Assembly: GCA_026389315.1 (NCBI GenBank)
Contig: JAPLIC010000016.1
Coordinates: forward strand, 20,141 to 84,140
Direction of reading: 5' to 3'
DNA: 64,000 nt
Origin: Cyanobacteriota bacterium
GTDB lineage: Bacteria > Cyanobacteriota > Cyanobacteriia > PCC-6307 > Cyanobiaceae
The notes under the pieces are model-generated. The model saw only the letters and a program-made list of their open reading frames with translations. It did not search any database and was not told the origin of the DNA. This document shows, one piece after another, positions 42,990 through 51,404 of this stretch. The number at the start of each line of letters is the position of its first letter. Position 1 is the first letter of the stretch. Both the position numbers and the translations under genes were made by a program.

Positions 42990-43115
42990 AGGCGCTGATG
43001 TTGAAGCCGGTGACTGGTAGTAGGCCCGATCCCCGCCATGGACCACCACCGCCCCTGTGGCTGCTACAAAGCGCTCGGTGCTCTCCAGCCGCACCGCCAG
43101 ACCCGGTAGCTCGGG
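42990..43115 (-). pseudogene. Fragment similar to ArdC/zincin-like antirestriction proteins
   Basis: Minus strand reads LESTERFVAATGAVVVHGGD followed by RAYYQSPAS, resembling the ArdC segment FVAATGA-x-HGG-x-RAYY. No start and no HExxH part. The rest of the 42842-43166 gap shows nothing I can name. Confidence 0.35.
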
Positions 43116-43166
43116 CCGCTCGGGAGCTCGCCCTCCACCAGCGCCGCATTGAAGCCAGTGCTGGTC

Positions 43167-43742
43167 TCAGGGCCCCTGCCCGTCCATTTGGAAACTGCCG
43201 CGTTGGTAGCCGTTGCGCTCAATGATGGCGGCGATGGTTTGCAGCGTGTTCGGGTCCAGCGTCTTGCTGCGGGCCAGGATCCAGCAGTATTTGCGGTTTG
43301 GTGCGCCAACCACAGCCCAGCGGTAGTTCGGATCCAAGCCAACAATCCAGTAATCGCCCCAGAACGGTCGCCAGCCCAGCAAACTCACCAGGCTGACCTT
43401 GAGCTTGGCGCCCGTAGCGGCGTCAACAACCTTGGCGATGCCCCTGGCCTGATCCACACTGCCGTTGCGCTTGATGCACTGATTGACCACATCAATGCGG
43501 CCATCAGGGCGCAGGGTGTATTGGGCAAGGGTGTCGCGGGCACATTGTTTTTGAAACCGGTTGGGAATCTTGGCGATTTCGTACCAGATACCGGCATAGC
43601 GGGCGAGATCAACCCTGCTCACCGGCGCAACAGCACCACTGCTGCTGGGGATATCAGCCTGGGGAGTGGCATGCACCCCAGGCAGCGGCAACGTCACCGC
43701 CACCAGCAGAGGCATAACAAGTAAGCCGAGGCGCTGGTTCAT
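43167..43742 (-). CDS. Lipocalin (Blc-like)
   Basis: 191 residues, ATG at 43742. Signal peptide [19 protein letters not shown], then lipocalin strands: [20 protein letters not shown] (the GxW motif), [40 protein letters not shown] and a final helix [15 protein letters not shown]. Bacterial lipocalins bind lipids or hydrophobic ligands at the envelope. Overlaps the cysC stop by 4 bp (ATGA), so it is the second gene of a cysC-lipocalin pair. Confidence 0.88.
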   Translation of the reverse strand: MNQRLGLLVMPLLVAVTLPLPGVHATPQADIPSSSGAVAPVSRVDLARYAGIWYEIAKIPNRFQKQCARDTLAQYTLRPDGRIDVVNQCIKRNGSVDQARGIAKVVDAATGAKLKVSLVSLLGWRPFWGDYWIVGLDPNYRWAVVGAPNRKYCWILARSKTLDPNTLQTIAAIIERNGYQRGSFQMDGQGP

Positions 43743-44404
43743 GCCGGTGAGGGAAGAGCCGACGGCGCTGCCCCCGGCACCACCCCCTGGGCCGTCAGGT
43801 AGGCCAACACCTGGGCCACCGAATCCTCCAGGCTTTGGCAACCCGTATCGATGCGCAGCTCGGGGTGTTCCGGTTCTTCGTAGGGGCTGGAGATGCCGGT
43901 GAATTCTTTGATCTCACCAGCGCGGGCCTTGGCGTAGAGCCCCTTGGTGTCGCGGCCTTCACAGACGGCCAGGTCGGCGGCGCAGTGGATCTCGATGAAA
44001 TCGACGGCTTCGACCAGGGCCCGGGCGCGGCGGCGGTCGTCGCGGAAGGGGGACACAAAGGCCGTCAGCACCACCACGCCGGCATCGAGAAACAACTTGG
44101 CCACCTCACCGATGCGGCGGATGTTCTCCTCCCGGTCGGCATCGGAGAAACCCAGATCGCCGCAGAGGCCATGGCGCACATTGTCGCCATCGAGCACATA
44201 GCAGGCCAGCCCCTGCTCAAACAGGGCCGAATTGACGGCATTGGCCAGGGTGCTCTTGCCGGCGCCGCTCAGCCCCGTGAACCAGAGGATGGCGCTGCGG
44301 TGGCCCCGTTGGTGCGCCCGGGCCGCCCGGGTCACGGTGGAGTGGTGCCAAACGATGTTGGTGGCCTTGGCGGCCGGTCCTTCGGGGGCCTGGGAGCTGG
44401 TCAT
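43739..44404 (-). CDS. cysC: Adenylylsulfate kinase
   Basis: 221 residues from the ATG at 44404. Walker [55 protein letters not shown] and [12 protein letters not shown] are diagnostic of APS kinase. Makes PAPS for sulfotransfer. The C-terminal ~20 residues ([15 protein letters not shown]) are an unusual extension. Sulfation context nearby: a sulfatase fragment and a formylglycine-enzyme remnant at 46-47.6 kb. Confidence 0.94.
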   Translation of the reverse strand: MTSSQAPEGPAAKATNIVWHHSTVTRAARAHQRGHRSAILWFTGLSGAGKSTLANAVNSALFEQGLACYVLDGDNVRHGLCGDLGFSDADREENIRRIGEVAKLFLDAGVVVLTAFVSPFRDDRRRARALVEAVDFIEIHCAADLAVCEGRDTKGLYAKARAGEIKEFTGISSPYEEPEHPELRIDTGCQSLEDSVAQVLAYLTAQGVVPGAAPSALPSPA

Positions 44405-44468
44405 CGGCGGCCGCGGCAAGTGGAGGGATGGGGGCCATTGTCCCTGGCGGCGGCAACCGGGTTGAGCC

Positions 44469-45524
44469 TCAGACCGCCACCGCCTCCACAACGCTCACGG
44501 GCGAGGGGGTGGGCACGATCCTCTGCAGGCTCAGCCCCGCTTTGGCGAGCAGGCTGGCGTACTCCGAGGGGGTGCGTTCGCGGCCGCCCTCGGTCATCAC
44601 CAGCATGTTGAGATCGAGCAGCTTGCCAGGGAAGGGATCGTTGCCCGGTGGGATCACCTGCTCCACCACCAGCACCCGCGCGCCGGGGGCCATCGCGGCG
44701 CGGATCTGGCCCAGGATCCGCAGGCAAGCGTCATCTCCCCAGTCGTGGATGATGTGCTTGAGCAGGTAGGCATCGGCGCCGGCGGGGACGGCGGCAAAAA
44801 AGTCGCCGCCCTGCAGCGTCAGCCTGCCCCCCAGTTCCGGCGGCAGCGCCACCGGCGCCACCACCTGGGGCTGATCGAACACCGTGCCGCGCAGTTCGGG
44901 GTATGCCGCCAGCACCTTCTGCAGCAGCAGACCCTGGCCGCCCCCCACATCCACCAGGTGGGTGATGCCACTGAAATCGTAGGCGGCGAGCAGGGCCTCG
45001 ATCTGGGCGCGGGAGTGGTCGCCCATCGCCCCAGCAAAGATGGAGCCGCGGCGCGGGTTCTGCTGATACCACTCGAACACCGACATGCCGTAGCGGTGGC
45101 GAAAGGCCCCTTCGCCGCTGCGCACGCTGTGAAGCAGATCGGCCCAGCCGAGGTAGTGCTCATCGCCCACCAGGCGGGCAAATTGCCGCAGCGATTGGGG
45201 GTGATCGCTGCGCAGCAGCTCCGCCAGCGGCGTCAGCGCGAAGCGGCGCGGCGCCGTTTCCTCGAAGATGTCCAGGCTGGCAAGGCCCCGCAGCAGCCGG
45301 AACAGCCCATCGGCATCGGCACCGCAGGCCTGCGCCAGCTCCTCGACGGATCGCTCGCCGCTGGCCAGCTGGTCGGCCACGCCGAGCTCGGCGGCCACGT
45401 GGATCATCTGGGTCACCCAGGCGCCGCTGGCCAGCTGCATCAGTTGGTCCGAGGGGGAGAGGGCCGGGGGACCGCTGCGGGCGTTGGGTTCGGCGGGCGG
45501 GGGGGTGGATTCGGCGGGCGCCAT
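44469..45524 (-). CDS. O-methyltransferase, family 2 type
   Basis: 351 residues. N-terminal dimerisation/winged-helix region ([39 protein letters not shown]), SAM motif [27 protein letters not shown], and [20 protein letters not shown] with the catalytic His. The C-terminus [20 protein letters not shown] is conserved. Resembles hydroxyneurosporene-type methyltransferases; substrate unknown. Pro-rich first 25 residues may not be translated from this start. Confidence 0.85.
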   Translation of the reverse strand: MAPAESTPPPAEPNARSGPPALSPSDQLMQLASGAWVTQMIHVAAELGVADQLASGERSVEELAQACGADADGLFRLLRGLASLDIFEETAPRRFALTPLAELLRSDHPQSLRQFARLVGDEHYLGWADLLHSVRSGEGAFRHRYGMSVFEWYQQNPRRGSIFAGAMGDHSRAQIEALLAAYDFSGITHLVDVGGGQGLLLQKVLAAYPELRGTVFDQPQVVAPVALPPELGGRLTLQGGDFFAAVPAGADAYLLKHIIHDWGDDACLRILGQIRAAMAPGARVLVVEQVIPPGNDPFPGKLLDLNMLVMTEGGRERTPSEYASLLAKAGLSLQRIVPTPSPVSVVEAVAV

Positions 45525-45994
45525 CGGGGCGGGAGGGAGCTGCCTTAACTCTGGCGCCGGGGTGGGGTTTTGGAACGTTTACGGCGGACGGGGTGAGCTG
45601 GTTTTGCGGTCCAATTCAGAAAGCTTCATCAGGCCCGGGGGCCTTCTGGACTGGGACATTTTCGTGACGAGCTGACCGCCGAAGCCGCATGGGGTGACTT
45701 TTCCTGCGGCCCCGCTCCTGCGGCCCCGCCGACGGGATCGCGGTCAACAGCAGCCAGGGTCACTATTGCTGATATCACTACCGCTTCCACCACTACCGCT
45801 TCCACCGTCGTCACGGGCTTTAGCGATGGGTTGGTTCTGCGATTCGAGCTGAACCAGGCGACCGGCTGGAGGGAAGACGATGCTCGCTTGCCGTTGCCGC
45901 AGGGTCGTCCGGCGGCCTGCAGTTGGCGGCAGCCGCCGATTGGCCCCTGTTGGGCACCGGCCCCGGCCGGGTGGTGCCGATACTCACGCTCAAG

Positions 45995-46227
45995 GGCTGC
46001 AAGCAGGGAAAGGGTTGCGGCAACGCACCGTGGTGGTGGTGGCCCGCCGCGGGGTACGGCTGCAGAGCTTTGCCTTGCTGCGTCATCCGATCAGCCAAGG
46101 CCAATGGCGGACCTTGGTGAGAGGGGCTTCTGAAGCCATGCCCAACTCTGTAAATGGCAGCCCCGGCAGCTTTGAGCCGAAAGGATCTGGCAGCGGTACG
46201 GAGGGGCAGAAACGGCGAATAGAATAG
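45995..46227 (+). pseudogene. Formylglycine-generating-enzyme-like (SUMF1) fragment
   Basis: Open frame with LQSFALLRHPISQGQWRTLV followed by PNSVNGSPGSFEPKGSG. This resembles the SUMF1 segment in which a Tyr-Pro-Ile-Thr-Gln-x-Gln-Trp run precedes a NPS-x-F turn. No start, no catalytic Cys pair, stops early. The surrounding 45525-46249 gap has no other supportable gene. A sulfatase tail 1.1 kb downstream makes the link plausible. Confidence 0.35.
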
Positions 46228-46249
46228 CTTTCTACATGGTTTTGGTGGA

Positions 46250-46490
46250 ATGGCGGTCAACATCAAAAGTCCCCAGGTTGATGGGCTGATCAGCCAGCTG
46301 CGCCAGATCACCGGCCGGGGGGCCACCGACATCGTGCGCGAAGCCCTGGAGCGCGAGCTGCAGCGGCAGCGCCGGATCCGCCGCGCCGCACGCCTCCAGC
46401 AAGATCTCTCCCCTGCAGGACCAAGCCGCAGCGCTGGCCAGGCCGTTTGATGCCAGCGAGCTCTACGGAGCCGATGGCCTGCCCGGATGA
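46250..46490 (+). pseudogene. VapB-type antitoxin gene, frameshifted
   Basis: Begins MAVNIKSPQVDGLISQLRQI and reads TDIVREALERELQRQRRIRR normally. Then around 46400-46410 the frame must shift for the VapB tail LQDQAAALARPFDASELYGA and stop at 46490, overlapping the toxin ATG. As written the frame stops at 46450. Confidence 0.75.
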
Positions 46491-46778
46491 TTCTCGACAC
46501 CTCCGCTGTGCTCGCCATCATCCAGCGCGAGCCCGGTTGGCAGCAGATTCGCAACTAGCTGGAACAGGCAACGCTGCTGCAGATCTCCGCCGGCACCCTG
46601 CAGGAGTTGCTGGTGGTGGCCCACTGCCGCGGGGTCCTGGAAGCCGTGGAGGAGCTGTTGCTGCTGCTCGATGCCGATGTGGTGCCCGTGGATGAAGATC
46701 TGGCCCGCCGGGCTTGCGGAACGGGCGCAGTATCCGCTTGCTTGTGTCGGCGACGACTTCCGCGCCGCCGAGTTATAA
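46487..46778 (+). pseudogene. VapC-type PIN toxin gene, stop and frameshift
   Basis: MILDTSAVLAIIQREPGWQQ, an in-frame TAG at about codon 24, then LQISAGTLQELLVVAHCRGV and DADVVPVDEDLARRA. A frameshift follows before the terminal YPLACVGDDFRAAEL. First PIN Asp present. Not functional as read. Confidence 0.8.
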
Positions 46779-46790
46779 GGAGTTTTGGTG

Positions 46791-47243
46791 ATGACTGGCC
46801 CGCAAACAATGCAATCCATTCGCTTTTATCTGATTTTTTCCGCAGTTGGTCTGCTGCCCATTGCTTTGAGCTATGGGGTTGACCCGAATCAAATCCTGCC
46901 TAAACTCTTGCAAATACAACCTGTTGAGCCAGGAGTGATTCAAATCTTTAGAGCCATCATGGGTCTCTACCTTGCATCAATCGTTCTTTGGTTGCTAGGG
47001 GCTGTCCGTGGTGGTCCCCTGATGCGTACCGCTTTGATTGGCGAAATTGTCTTTATGGCTGGCTTGGCGGCTGGCAGGCTGTTGGACTTATTGGTGGCTG
47101 GCTGGCCCAGTCCGATGCTGATTGCTTATGCCGTTGCCGAATTGGTGCTAGCGGCCTGGGGTGTTTTTTGTCTGAAGAAGTTTGACGACATGGCTGAAGT
47201 CACCGAAAAACTTGCGATCAGAAACTCAGGCCGGCCTGTCTAA
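46791..47243 (+). CDS. DUF4345 family membrane protein
   Basis: 150 residues from the ATG at 46791, chosen because AAGGAG lies 8 bp upstream. Four transmembrane helices (FYLIFSAVGLLPIALSYG, IMGLYLASIVLWLLGAV, LIGEIVFMAGLAAG, AYAVAELVLAAWGVFCL) with the family's FRAIMGLYLA motif. Unknown function. Intact inside a run of degraded genes and lower in GC than the flanks. Confidence 0.82.
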   Translation: MTGPQTMQSIRFYLIFSAVGLLPIALSYGVDPNQILPKLLQIQPVEPGVIQIFRAIMGLYLASIVLWLLGAVRGGPLMRTALIGEIVFMAGLAAGRLLDLLVAGWPSPMLIAYAVAELVLAAWGVFCLKKFDDMAEVTEKLAIRNSGRPV

Positions 47244-47318
47244 TCTAAGCCAGGCCATGCCAGCGAAGGGGCCGCTCCTGTCATCCAGGAGAGCTATAGC
47301 GAAGTGCACCCCTTACCT

Positions 47319-47580
47319 GTCGGTGATCACCCCACTCCCCACCGGCTCCGGTGGCGCCCAAGAGACCTGGAAGCTCAACCACTATTACGCGCAAGGCGTA
47401 CCAGCCACCGAGCCCCTGACCCCTGGGCCCGGGCCCATCTTTGAACTGCACAACCTCTCCACCGACCCAGAGGAACGCCACAACCTGCCCCCCGAGTCCA
47501 CCGAAGTGCTGGCTCAGCTGCAGGCGATACTCGTCGCCGAACGGCACGCCAAACACAGGCAGCCCCGCCAGCCCCAATAG
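47319..47580 (+). pseudogene. Sulfatase C-terminal fragment
   Basis: The frame reads ETWKLNHYYAQ, then IFELHNLSTDPEERHNLPPE and a terminal helix EVLAQLQAILVAERHAKHR. This matches the end of type I sulfatases, where W-K-L-I-x-Y-Y is followed by E-L-Y-D-L-x-x-DP-x-E-x-x-NL. The catalytic N-terminal domain is missing. Confidence 0.6.
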
Positions 47581-47607
47581 GGGAGCCGCAATTGGCGGCG
47601 CTTCGGA

Positions 47608-47727
47608 CAAGATATCCGCATGATGCAGGAATTACCCGGTCACAGCGATATAAAAACCACAATGATCTACACTCATGAGCTTGGCCGAGGCCCGCTGGGC
47701 GTGTGGAGCCATGCTGACATTTTGTAA
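47608..47727 (+). pseudogene. Integron-integrase C-terminal remnant
   Basis: 39 codons: [20 protein letters not shown] then [19 protein letters not shown] and stop. The IntI family ends in this way: a DIRTVQELLGH segment, then DVSTTMIYTH with the catalytic Tyr, and a GG-x-GV-SP tail. No catalytic Arg or start. It has the same orientation as the cassettes that follow. Confidence 0.72.
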
Positions 47728-47787
47728 CACCGCGAACCCTTACAGGTGGGTCCGCCCATCAAACCTGGAATGGTTCCGACTAAAGAG

Positions 47788-47811
47788 GATCGCTTGTCAT
47801 TGCAAGCGATC
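47788..47811. other. Hairpin between intI remnant and first cassette
   Basis: GATCGCTTG-TCATTG-CAAGCGATC, perfect 9-bp stem, 6-nt loop. It is 60 bp after the integrase stop and 85 bp before the recombination core site. It could be part of an attI-like region or a terminator (no T-run). Confidence 0.45.
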
Positions 47812-47896
47812 TCACGGGTGCCTGCCGCTTGCCTCTCGCTTTTAGGCGGCGAAAAAGGCAGGAGAAGGGGATAATATACAGTTGAGTTTAAAACCT

Positions 47897-47903
47897 GTTA
47901 GGC
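47897..47903 (+). other. Integron core site (attI/cassette boundary)
   Basis: GTTAGGC, matching the GTTRRRY core site where cassettes insert between G and TT. It lies 8 bp before the ATG of the first cassette gene and 170 bp after the integrase remnant. Confidence 0.6.
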
Positions 47904-47911
47904 AAAAAACT

Positions 47912-48244
47912 ATGGAAAATCCAAAATACACATATCGCGGCTTCACTGGAGCCCGCCAAAACCCGAACGGGACCTGGGTATGCGGAAGCGGATTCGAAGG
48001 TGCTCGCCAAAACCCAGACGGCACTTGGGTTTGTGGTGGTGCCTTCGCCGGCGCGAGACAAAACCCCGATGGAACGTGGGTTTGCGGAGGTGCTTTTGAG
48101 GGTGCGCGGAAGAATCCAAACGGGAACTGGGTATGCGGAGGCGCTTTCGAAGGAGCGCGACAGAACCCAGACGGCACTTGGGTTTGTGGTGGAGCCTTTA
48201 ACGGCGCTCGCCAGAACCCTGACGGCACGTGGGTGTGCGGCTAA
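47912..48244 (+). CDS. Cassette-borne tandem-repeat protein (17-residue WVCG repeat)
   Basis: 110 residues: a short head MENPKYTYRGFT and then six tandem units of 17 residues with consensus GARQNPDGTWVCGGAFE (the last is cut to 13 and ends in CG). DNA repeats are 51 bp each from 47948 with many silent changes, so the repeat has been kept for its protein. Each unit has one Cys, one Trp and an NPDG/NPNG turn, suggesting a beta-solenoid or MORN-like stack with a ladder of six cysteines. No signal peptide. Function unknown. It is the sole gene of cassette 1 (47898-48313). Confidence 0.82.
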   Translation: MENPKYTYRGFTGARQNPNGTWVCGSGFEGARQNPDGTWVCGGAFAGARQNPDGTWVCGGAFEGARKNPNGNWVCGGAFEGARQNPDGTWVCGGAFNGARQNPDGTWVCG

Positions 48245-48263
48245 TACGGAAATGAAAAAGTGA

Positions 48264-48319
48264 ACCTAACAAAGCGCTAGAGGAACACATATGCTTGTCC
48301 CTCAGCTTTGACGTTATGT
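48264..48319 (+). other. attC: Integron attC recombination site
   Basis: 56 bp that fold as an attC: R'' ACCTAAC (48264-48270), L'' AAAGC(G)CT, stem GAGGAACA, loop, TGTCCCTC, L' AGCTTT, then R' GTTATGT (48313-48319). Unpaired G in the L box matches an extrahelical base. The stem GAGGAACA/TGTCCCTC has one mismatch. Starts 20 bp after the repeat-protein stop. Confidence 0.8.
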
Positions 48320-48362
48320 GCCTTCGAACGTTAACCCGACCTCACCGTTAATTGAGAGTGCT

Positions 48363-49325
48363 ATGAAGTTCGCATACGAAGACCTCAGTGATGGACAGTT
48401 CGAGACATTAGTTGTTCTTCTCTGCCAGCGCCTGCTTGGGGCTTCCGTCCAAGGCTTTGCAAAGGGGCCAGATGGTGGTCGTGATGCAAAATTTACGGGA
48501 ACTGCGGAACTACTCCCAAGCAAGACGGCGCCATGGTTCGGTACAATCATCGTCCAGGCCAAGCACACTAATGGTTATAACCGTAATTTCTCCGAATCCG
48601 ACTTCTTCAGCATGACAGCCATGAACACCGTCTTGAACAAAGAGATTCCCCGCATCAAGCAATTGCGAGAGTCTAACAAGCTCGATCACTACATGCTGTT
48701 TGCTAACCGGAGATTGGCGGGGAATGCGGAAACAGAAATATGTGAATACATCGCCTCTGAATGTGGCATTCCCGCCTCATCGATCTATCTCTGCGGACTT
48801 GAGCAACTGGAGATTTGGCTGAAGCGCTTTCCCGAGGTTGCGAGGGAAGCCGATCTTGATCCTGTCGATTCGCCGTTGATCGTCAGCCCCGATGACTTAG
48901 CCGAAGTAGTGCAGGCACTGGCTCGTCAGGTTAACATGGTTGCATTTCATGACGATCCCCCGACAGAGCGCGTTACCTATCAGCAGAAGAATATCCTTAA
49001 TAACATGAGTGCTGAATACGCCAAAGCGCAGCGCAAGAAATACCTCAAGGAGACCGTTCAAATACAAGCCTTTTTGGCGGCACCGGAAAACCTTGGCCTT
49101 TTGCAAATGTACGCGTTGGTGGTTGATGAGTTCCAGCTAAAGATTATCGCTAAGCGCAAAGGCTACCAAACCTTTGACGAGGTTATGGAGTATCTGGTGG
49201 ACTTATTGTTCAACCGCGATGCTGTATTACGGCAGAAAGCCCACAAACGCTTGACGCGTGCCATACTTTTTTACATGTACTGGAATTGTGATATTGGGGA
49301 GGTGGGCGATGCTGCGGCCAACTAA
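48363..49325 (+). CDS. ABC-3C system effector with PD-(D/E)XK nuclease-like domain
   Basis: 320 residues from the ATG at 48363 (MKFAYEDLSDGQFETLVVLL). The N-terminal ~130 residues look like a Mrr-type restriction endonuclease fold: KGPDGGRDAKFTG (Asp) and TIIVQAKHTNGYN (Gln-x-Lys). The C-terminal ~150 residues (VTYQQKNILNNMSAEYAKAQ, LQMYALVVDEFQLKIIAKRK, VMEYLVDLLFNRDAVLRQKA) match the C-terminal domain that defines ABC-three-component conflict systems. First gene of a three-gene operon. Likely cuts nucleic acid when released by the ATPase. Anti-phage role is inferred from the family. Confidence 0.8.
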   Translation: MKFAYEDLSDGQFETLVVLLCQRLLGASVQGFAKGPDGGRDAKFTGTAELLPSKTAPWFGTIIVQAKHTNGYNRNFSESDFFSMTAMNTVLNKEIPRIKQLRESNKLDHYMLFANRRLAGNAETEICEYIASECGIPASSIYLCGLEQLEIWLKRFPEVAREADLDPVDSPLIVSPDDLAEVVQALARQVNMVAFHDDPPTERVTYQQKNILNNMSAEYAKAQRKKYLKETVQIQAFLAAPENLGLLQMYALVVDEFQLKIIAKRKGYQTFDEVMEYLVDLLFNRDAVLRQKAHKRLTRAILFYMYWNCDIGEVGDAAAN

Positions 49326-49557
49326 GCACTCTCATCCTGATCGCACTGTGATCAACGTTTCGTTGCTGCTTCTGACCCGCCTTAAAACCTTTCGTGTGGG
49401 CGAGTACGGCGAGCTTCGCGCACTTGCGAGGAAAAGAATTGTCGGCGGGGATGTGCTGTTTTTGCCCGCGCTCAATTTTCTTTTTCTCATGGGACTTATT
49501 GAATATCACCCCAAGACCGACGCCGTGGAGTACATAGGGCCAAATGAAGCTGTCTAG
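49309..49557 (+). CDS. ABC-3C middle component
   Basis: 82 residues from the ATG at 49309, overlapping the upstream gene by 17 bp. Small winged-helix-like protein: TVINVSLLLLTRLKTFRVGE, ARKRIVGGDVLFLPALNFLF and a final GLIEYHPKTDAVEYIG. This short second gene is the middle component that bridges effector and ATPase in ABC-3C systems. It overlaps the ATPase gene by 14 bp. Confidence 0.78.
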   Translation: MLRPTKHSHPDRTVINVSLLLLTRLKTFRVGEYGELRALARKRIVGGDVLFLPALNFLFLMGLIEYHPKTDAVEYIGPNEAV

Positions 49558-51340
49558 ATTTTATTCCAGCAAGCCAGACTTGTTCGAACCCGTGGAGTTC
49601 GTCCAAGGCCTCAACGTCGTTATGGCCGAAATTCGACTACCTGAGAATCGCAGTAAGGATACACACAACCTTGGAAAGACCACGCTTGGGCGCTTGGTAG
49701 ACTTCGGCTTTCTTGCCAAGCGCGACCCTAAGTTCTTTTTATTCAAGCACATTGAATTGTTCCAGGATTTCATCTTCTTCATGGAAGTTGAACTACAAGA
49801 TGGTTCGTTCGTTACTATTCGACGTGGCGTGCAAGAGGCCACCAAGATTAGCTTCAAACGCCACGAGGCCGGCCATCAAGACTTGTCGGGGTTGCCGCTG
49901 GCGGAGTGGGATCACCAGAGCATGCCCTTCGAACGAGCGCGCGATTTGTTGGATGCTTTGCTTGACTGGCGAGGGCTAAAGCCTTGGACGTTCCGTAAAG
50001 GCTTGGGCTACCTTCTCCGTTCCCAGGACGATTTCCGCGACGTGTTTCATCTGCGCAAGTTTGCAGCCGCACATTCTGATTGGAAACCTTTTTTAGCTCA
50101 CGTTCTAGGCTTTGACGCCCAACTCGTTGAGCAGCATTACGAGAAGGAAAAGCAGCTCGCAGAGAAGCAATCTACTGCACAGACAATTAAGAAAGAGCTT
50201 GGCGGATCCATTGAAGACATCAGTAAGATTGAAGGCATTCTATTGCTGAAACAGAAAGAGGCTGAGAAGAAGCAGAAACTGCTTGACGCCTTCGATTTTC
50301 GTACCCAAGATAAGGACAGTACCAAGCAGTTGGTTGATGTTATCGATCAAAGCATAGCATCACTCAATGCTGAACGCTATTCTCTTAGTCTGAACAAGAA
50401 GAAGATCAACACATCGCTGGAAGAGGATCGAATCTTCTTTGATCCTGACGAAGCGCAGCGCTTATTCAAGGAAGCTAACATTTTGTTCAATGGTCAGATT
50501 AAGAGAGATTTCCACCAGCTGATTGCTTTCAATCGAGCTATTACCCATGAGCGCCGTGGATATCTTGAGGAAGAACGCGCAGAGGTGGAAGCAGATCTCA
50601 ATCGCGTCAACGCAGAACTCGGTTCCTTGGGGAAAAAGCGGTCGGAGATGCTTTCGTACCTAAGTGAAACCGACGTCTTTGGTAAGTACAAGCAGGTTTC
50701 GGACGAAATGGTGATGCTGCGCTCTGACATTACTTCGCTGGAACGTCAACGCGGCTTCCTGCATCGACTGCAGGAGTTGCGAAGCGAGATCAGGGCGTTA
50801 GGCGAAGAGAGTGGGCATATACAGACCCTTATAGAGACTGACGTCGAGAAGCAAAACTCAGATCAAGACAGCTTGTTCTCGACAATCCGTGTGTTCTTCA
50901 GCGAGATTGTCGAAGAGGTGATCGACCGCAAGGCACTACTCAGTGTGTCGCCGAATCAAAAGGGTCATTTGGAGTTCAGAGCTGAAATACTTGACGCGTC
51001 AGGAAACGCAACTAGTGCTGACGATGGATATACCTACAGAAAATTATTGTGTATTGCTTTTGACTTGGCAGTCCTTCGATCTCACCTGCAGGATAAATTC
51101 CCGCGCTTCGTTTACCACGACGGTGTTTTTGAGTCTCTAGACGATCGAAAAAAGGAAAATCTCCTATTGGTTCTTCGTCGATATGCCGACTTGGGCCTTC
51201 AACCAATCATCACGCTGATCGACTCTGACTTGCCTTCGCGAGCCGCCGGTGACGAAGCTGTATTCAATGCCGAGGAAATAGTCCTTACTCTACACGATGA
51301 GAACGACTGTGGGCTGTTATTCAAAATGCGAGCTTGGTGA
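49544..51340 (+). CDS. ABC-3C ATPase (DUF2326, SMC/Rad50-like)
   Basis: 598 residues. N-terminal ATPase half with LFEPVEFVQGLNVVMAEI and a P-loop-like HNLGKTTLGRLVDFGF at about residues 44-59. A long coiled coil spans ~195-450, with Lys/Glu/Gln heptads (HYEKEKQLAEKQSTAQTIKK, RRGYLEEERAEVEADLNRVN). The C-terminal half has the family's YRKLLCIAFDLAVLRSHL and FVYHDGVFESLDDRKKENLL. Acts as the sensor or switch of the three-component system. Start is the ATG at 49544 inside the middle-component gene. GC content is clearly below that of the chromosome around it. Confidence 0.85.
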   Translation: MKLSRFYSSKPDLFEPVEFVQGLNVVMAEIRLPENRSKDTHNLGKTTLGRLVDFGFLAKRDPKFFLFKHIELFQDFIFFMEVELQDGSFVTIRRGVQEATKISFKRHEAGHQDLSGLPLAEWDHQSMPFERARDLLDALLDWRGLKPWTFRKGLGYLLRSQDDFRDVFHLRKFAAAHSDWKPFLAHVLGFDAQLVEQHYEKEKQLAEKQSTAQTIKKELGGSIEDISKIEGILLLKQKEAEKKQKLLDAFDFRTQDKDSTKQLVDVIDQSIASLNAERYSLSLNKKKINTSLEEDRIFFDPDEAQRLFKEANILFNGQIKRDFHQLIAFNRAITHERRGYLEEERAEVEADLNRVNAELGSLGKKRSEMLSYLSETDVFGKYKQVSDEMVMLRSDITSLERQRGFLHRLQELRSEIRALGEESGHIQTLIETDVEKQNSDQDSLFSTIRVFFSEIVEEVIDRKALLSVSPNQKGHLEFRAEILDASGNATSADDGYTYRKLLCIAFDLAVLRSHLQDKFPRFVYHDGVFESLDDRKKENLLLVLRRYADLGLQPIITLIDSDLPSRAAGDEAVFNAEEIVLTLHDENDCGLLFKMRAW

Positions 51341-51404
51341 ATGATCGGCACGTAACAACAGCATTAGCAGACTGCGCTGCGCGCCGCCCGCGTGATCCGT
51401 GGCG

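Noticed and set aside
47948..48241. 51-bp repeats as a CRISPR-like or noncoding repeat array
   Set aside because: Repeats stay in frame, differ mainly at silent sites and lie in an ORF with start, stop and attC; protein repeat is the better reading.
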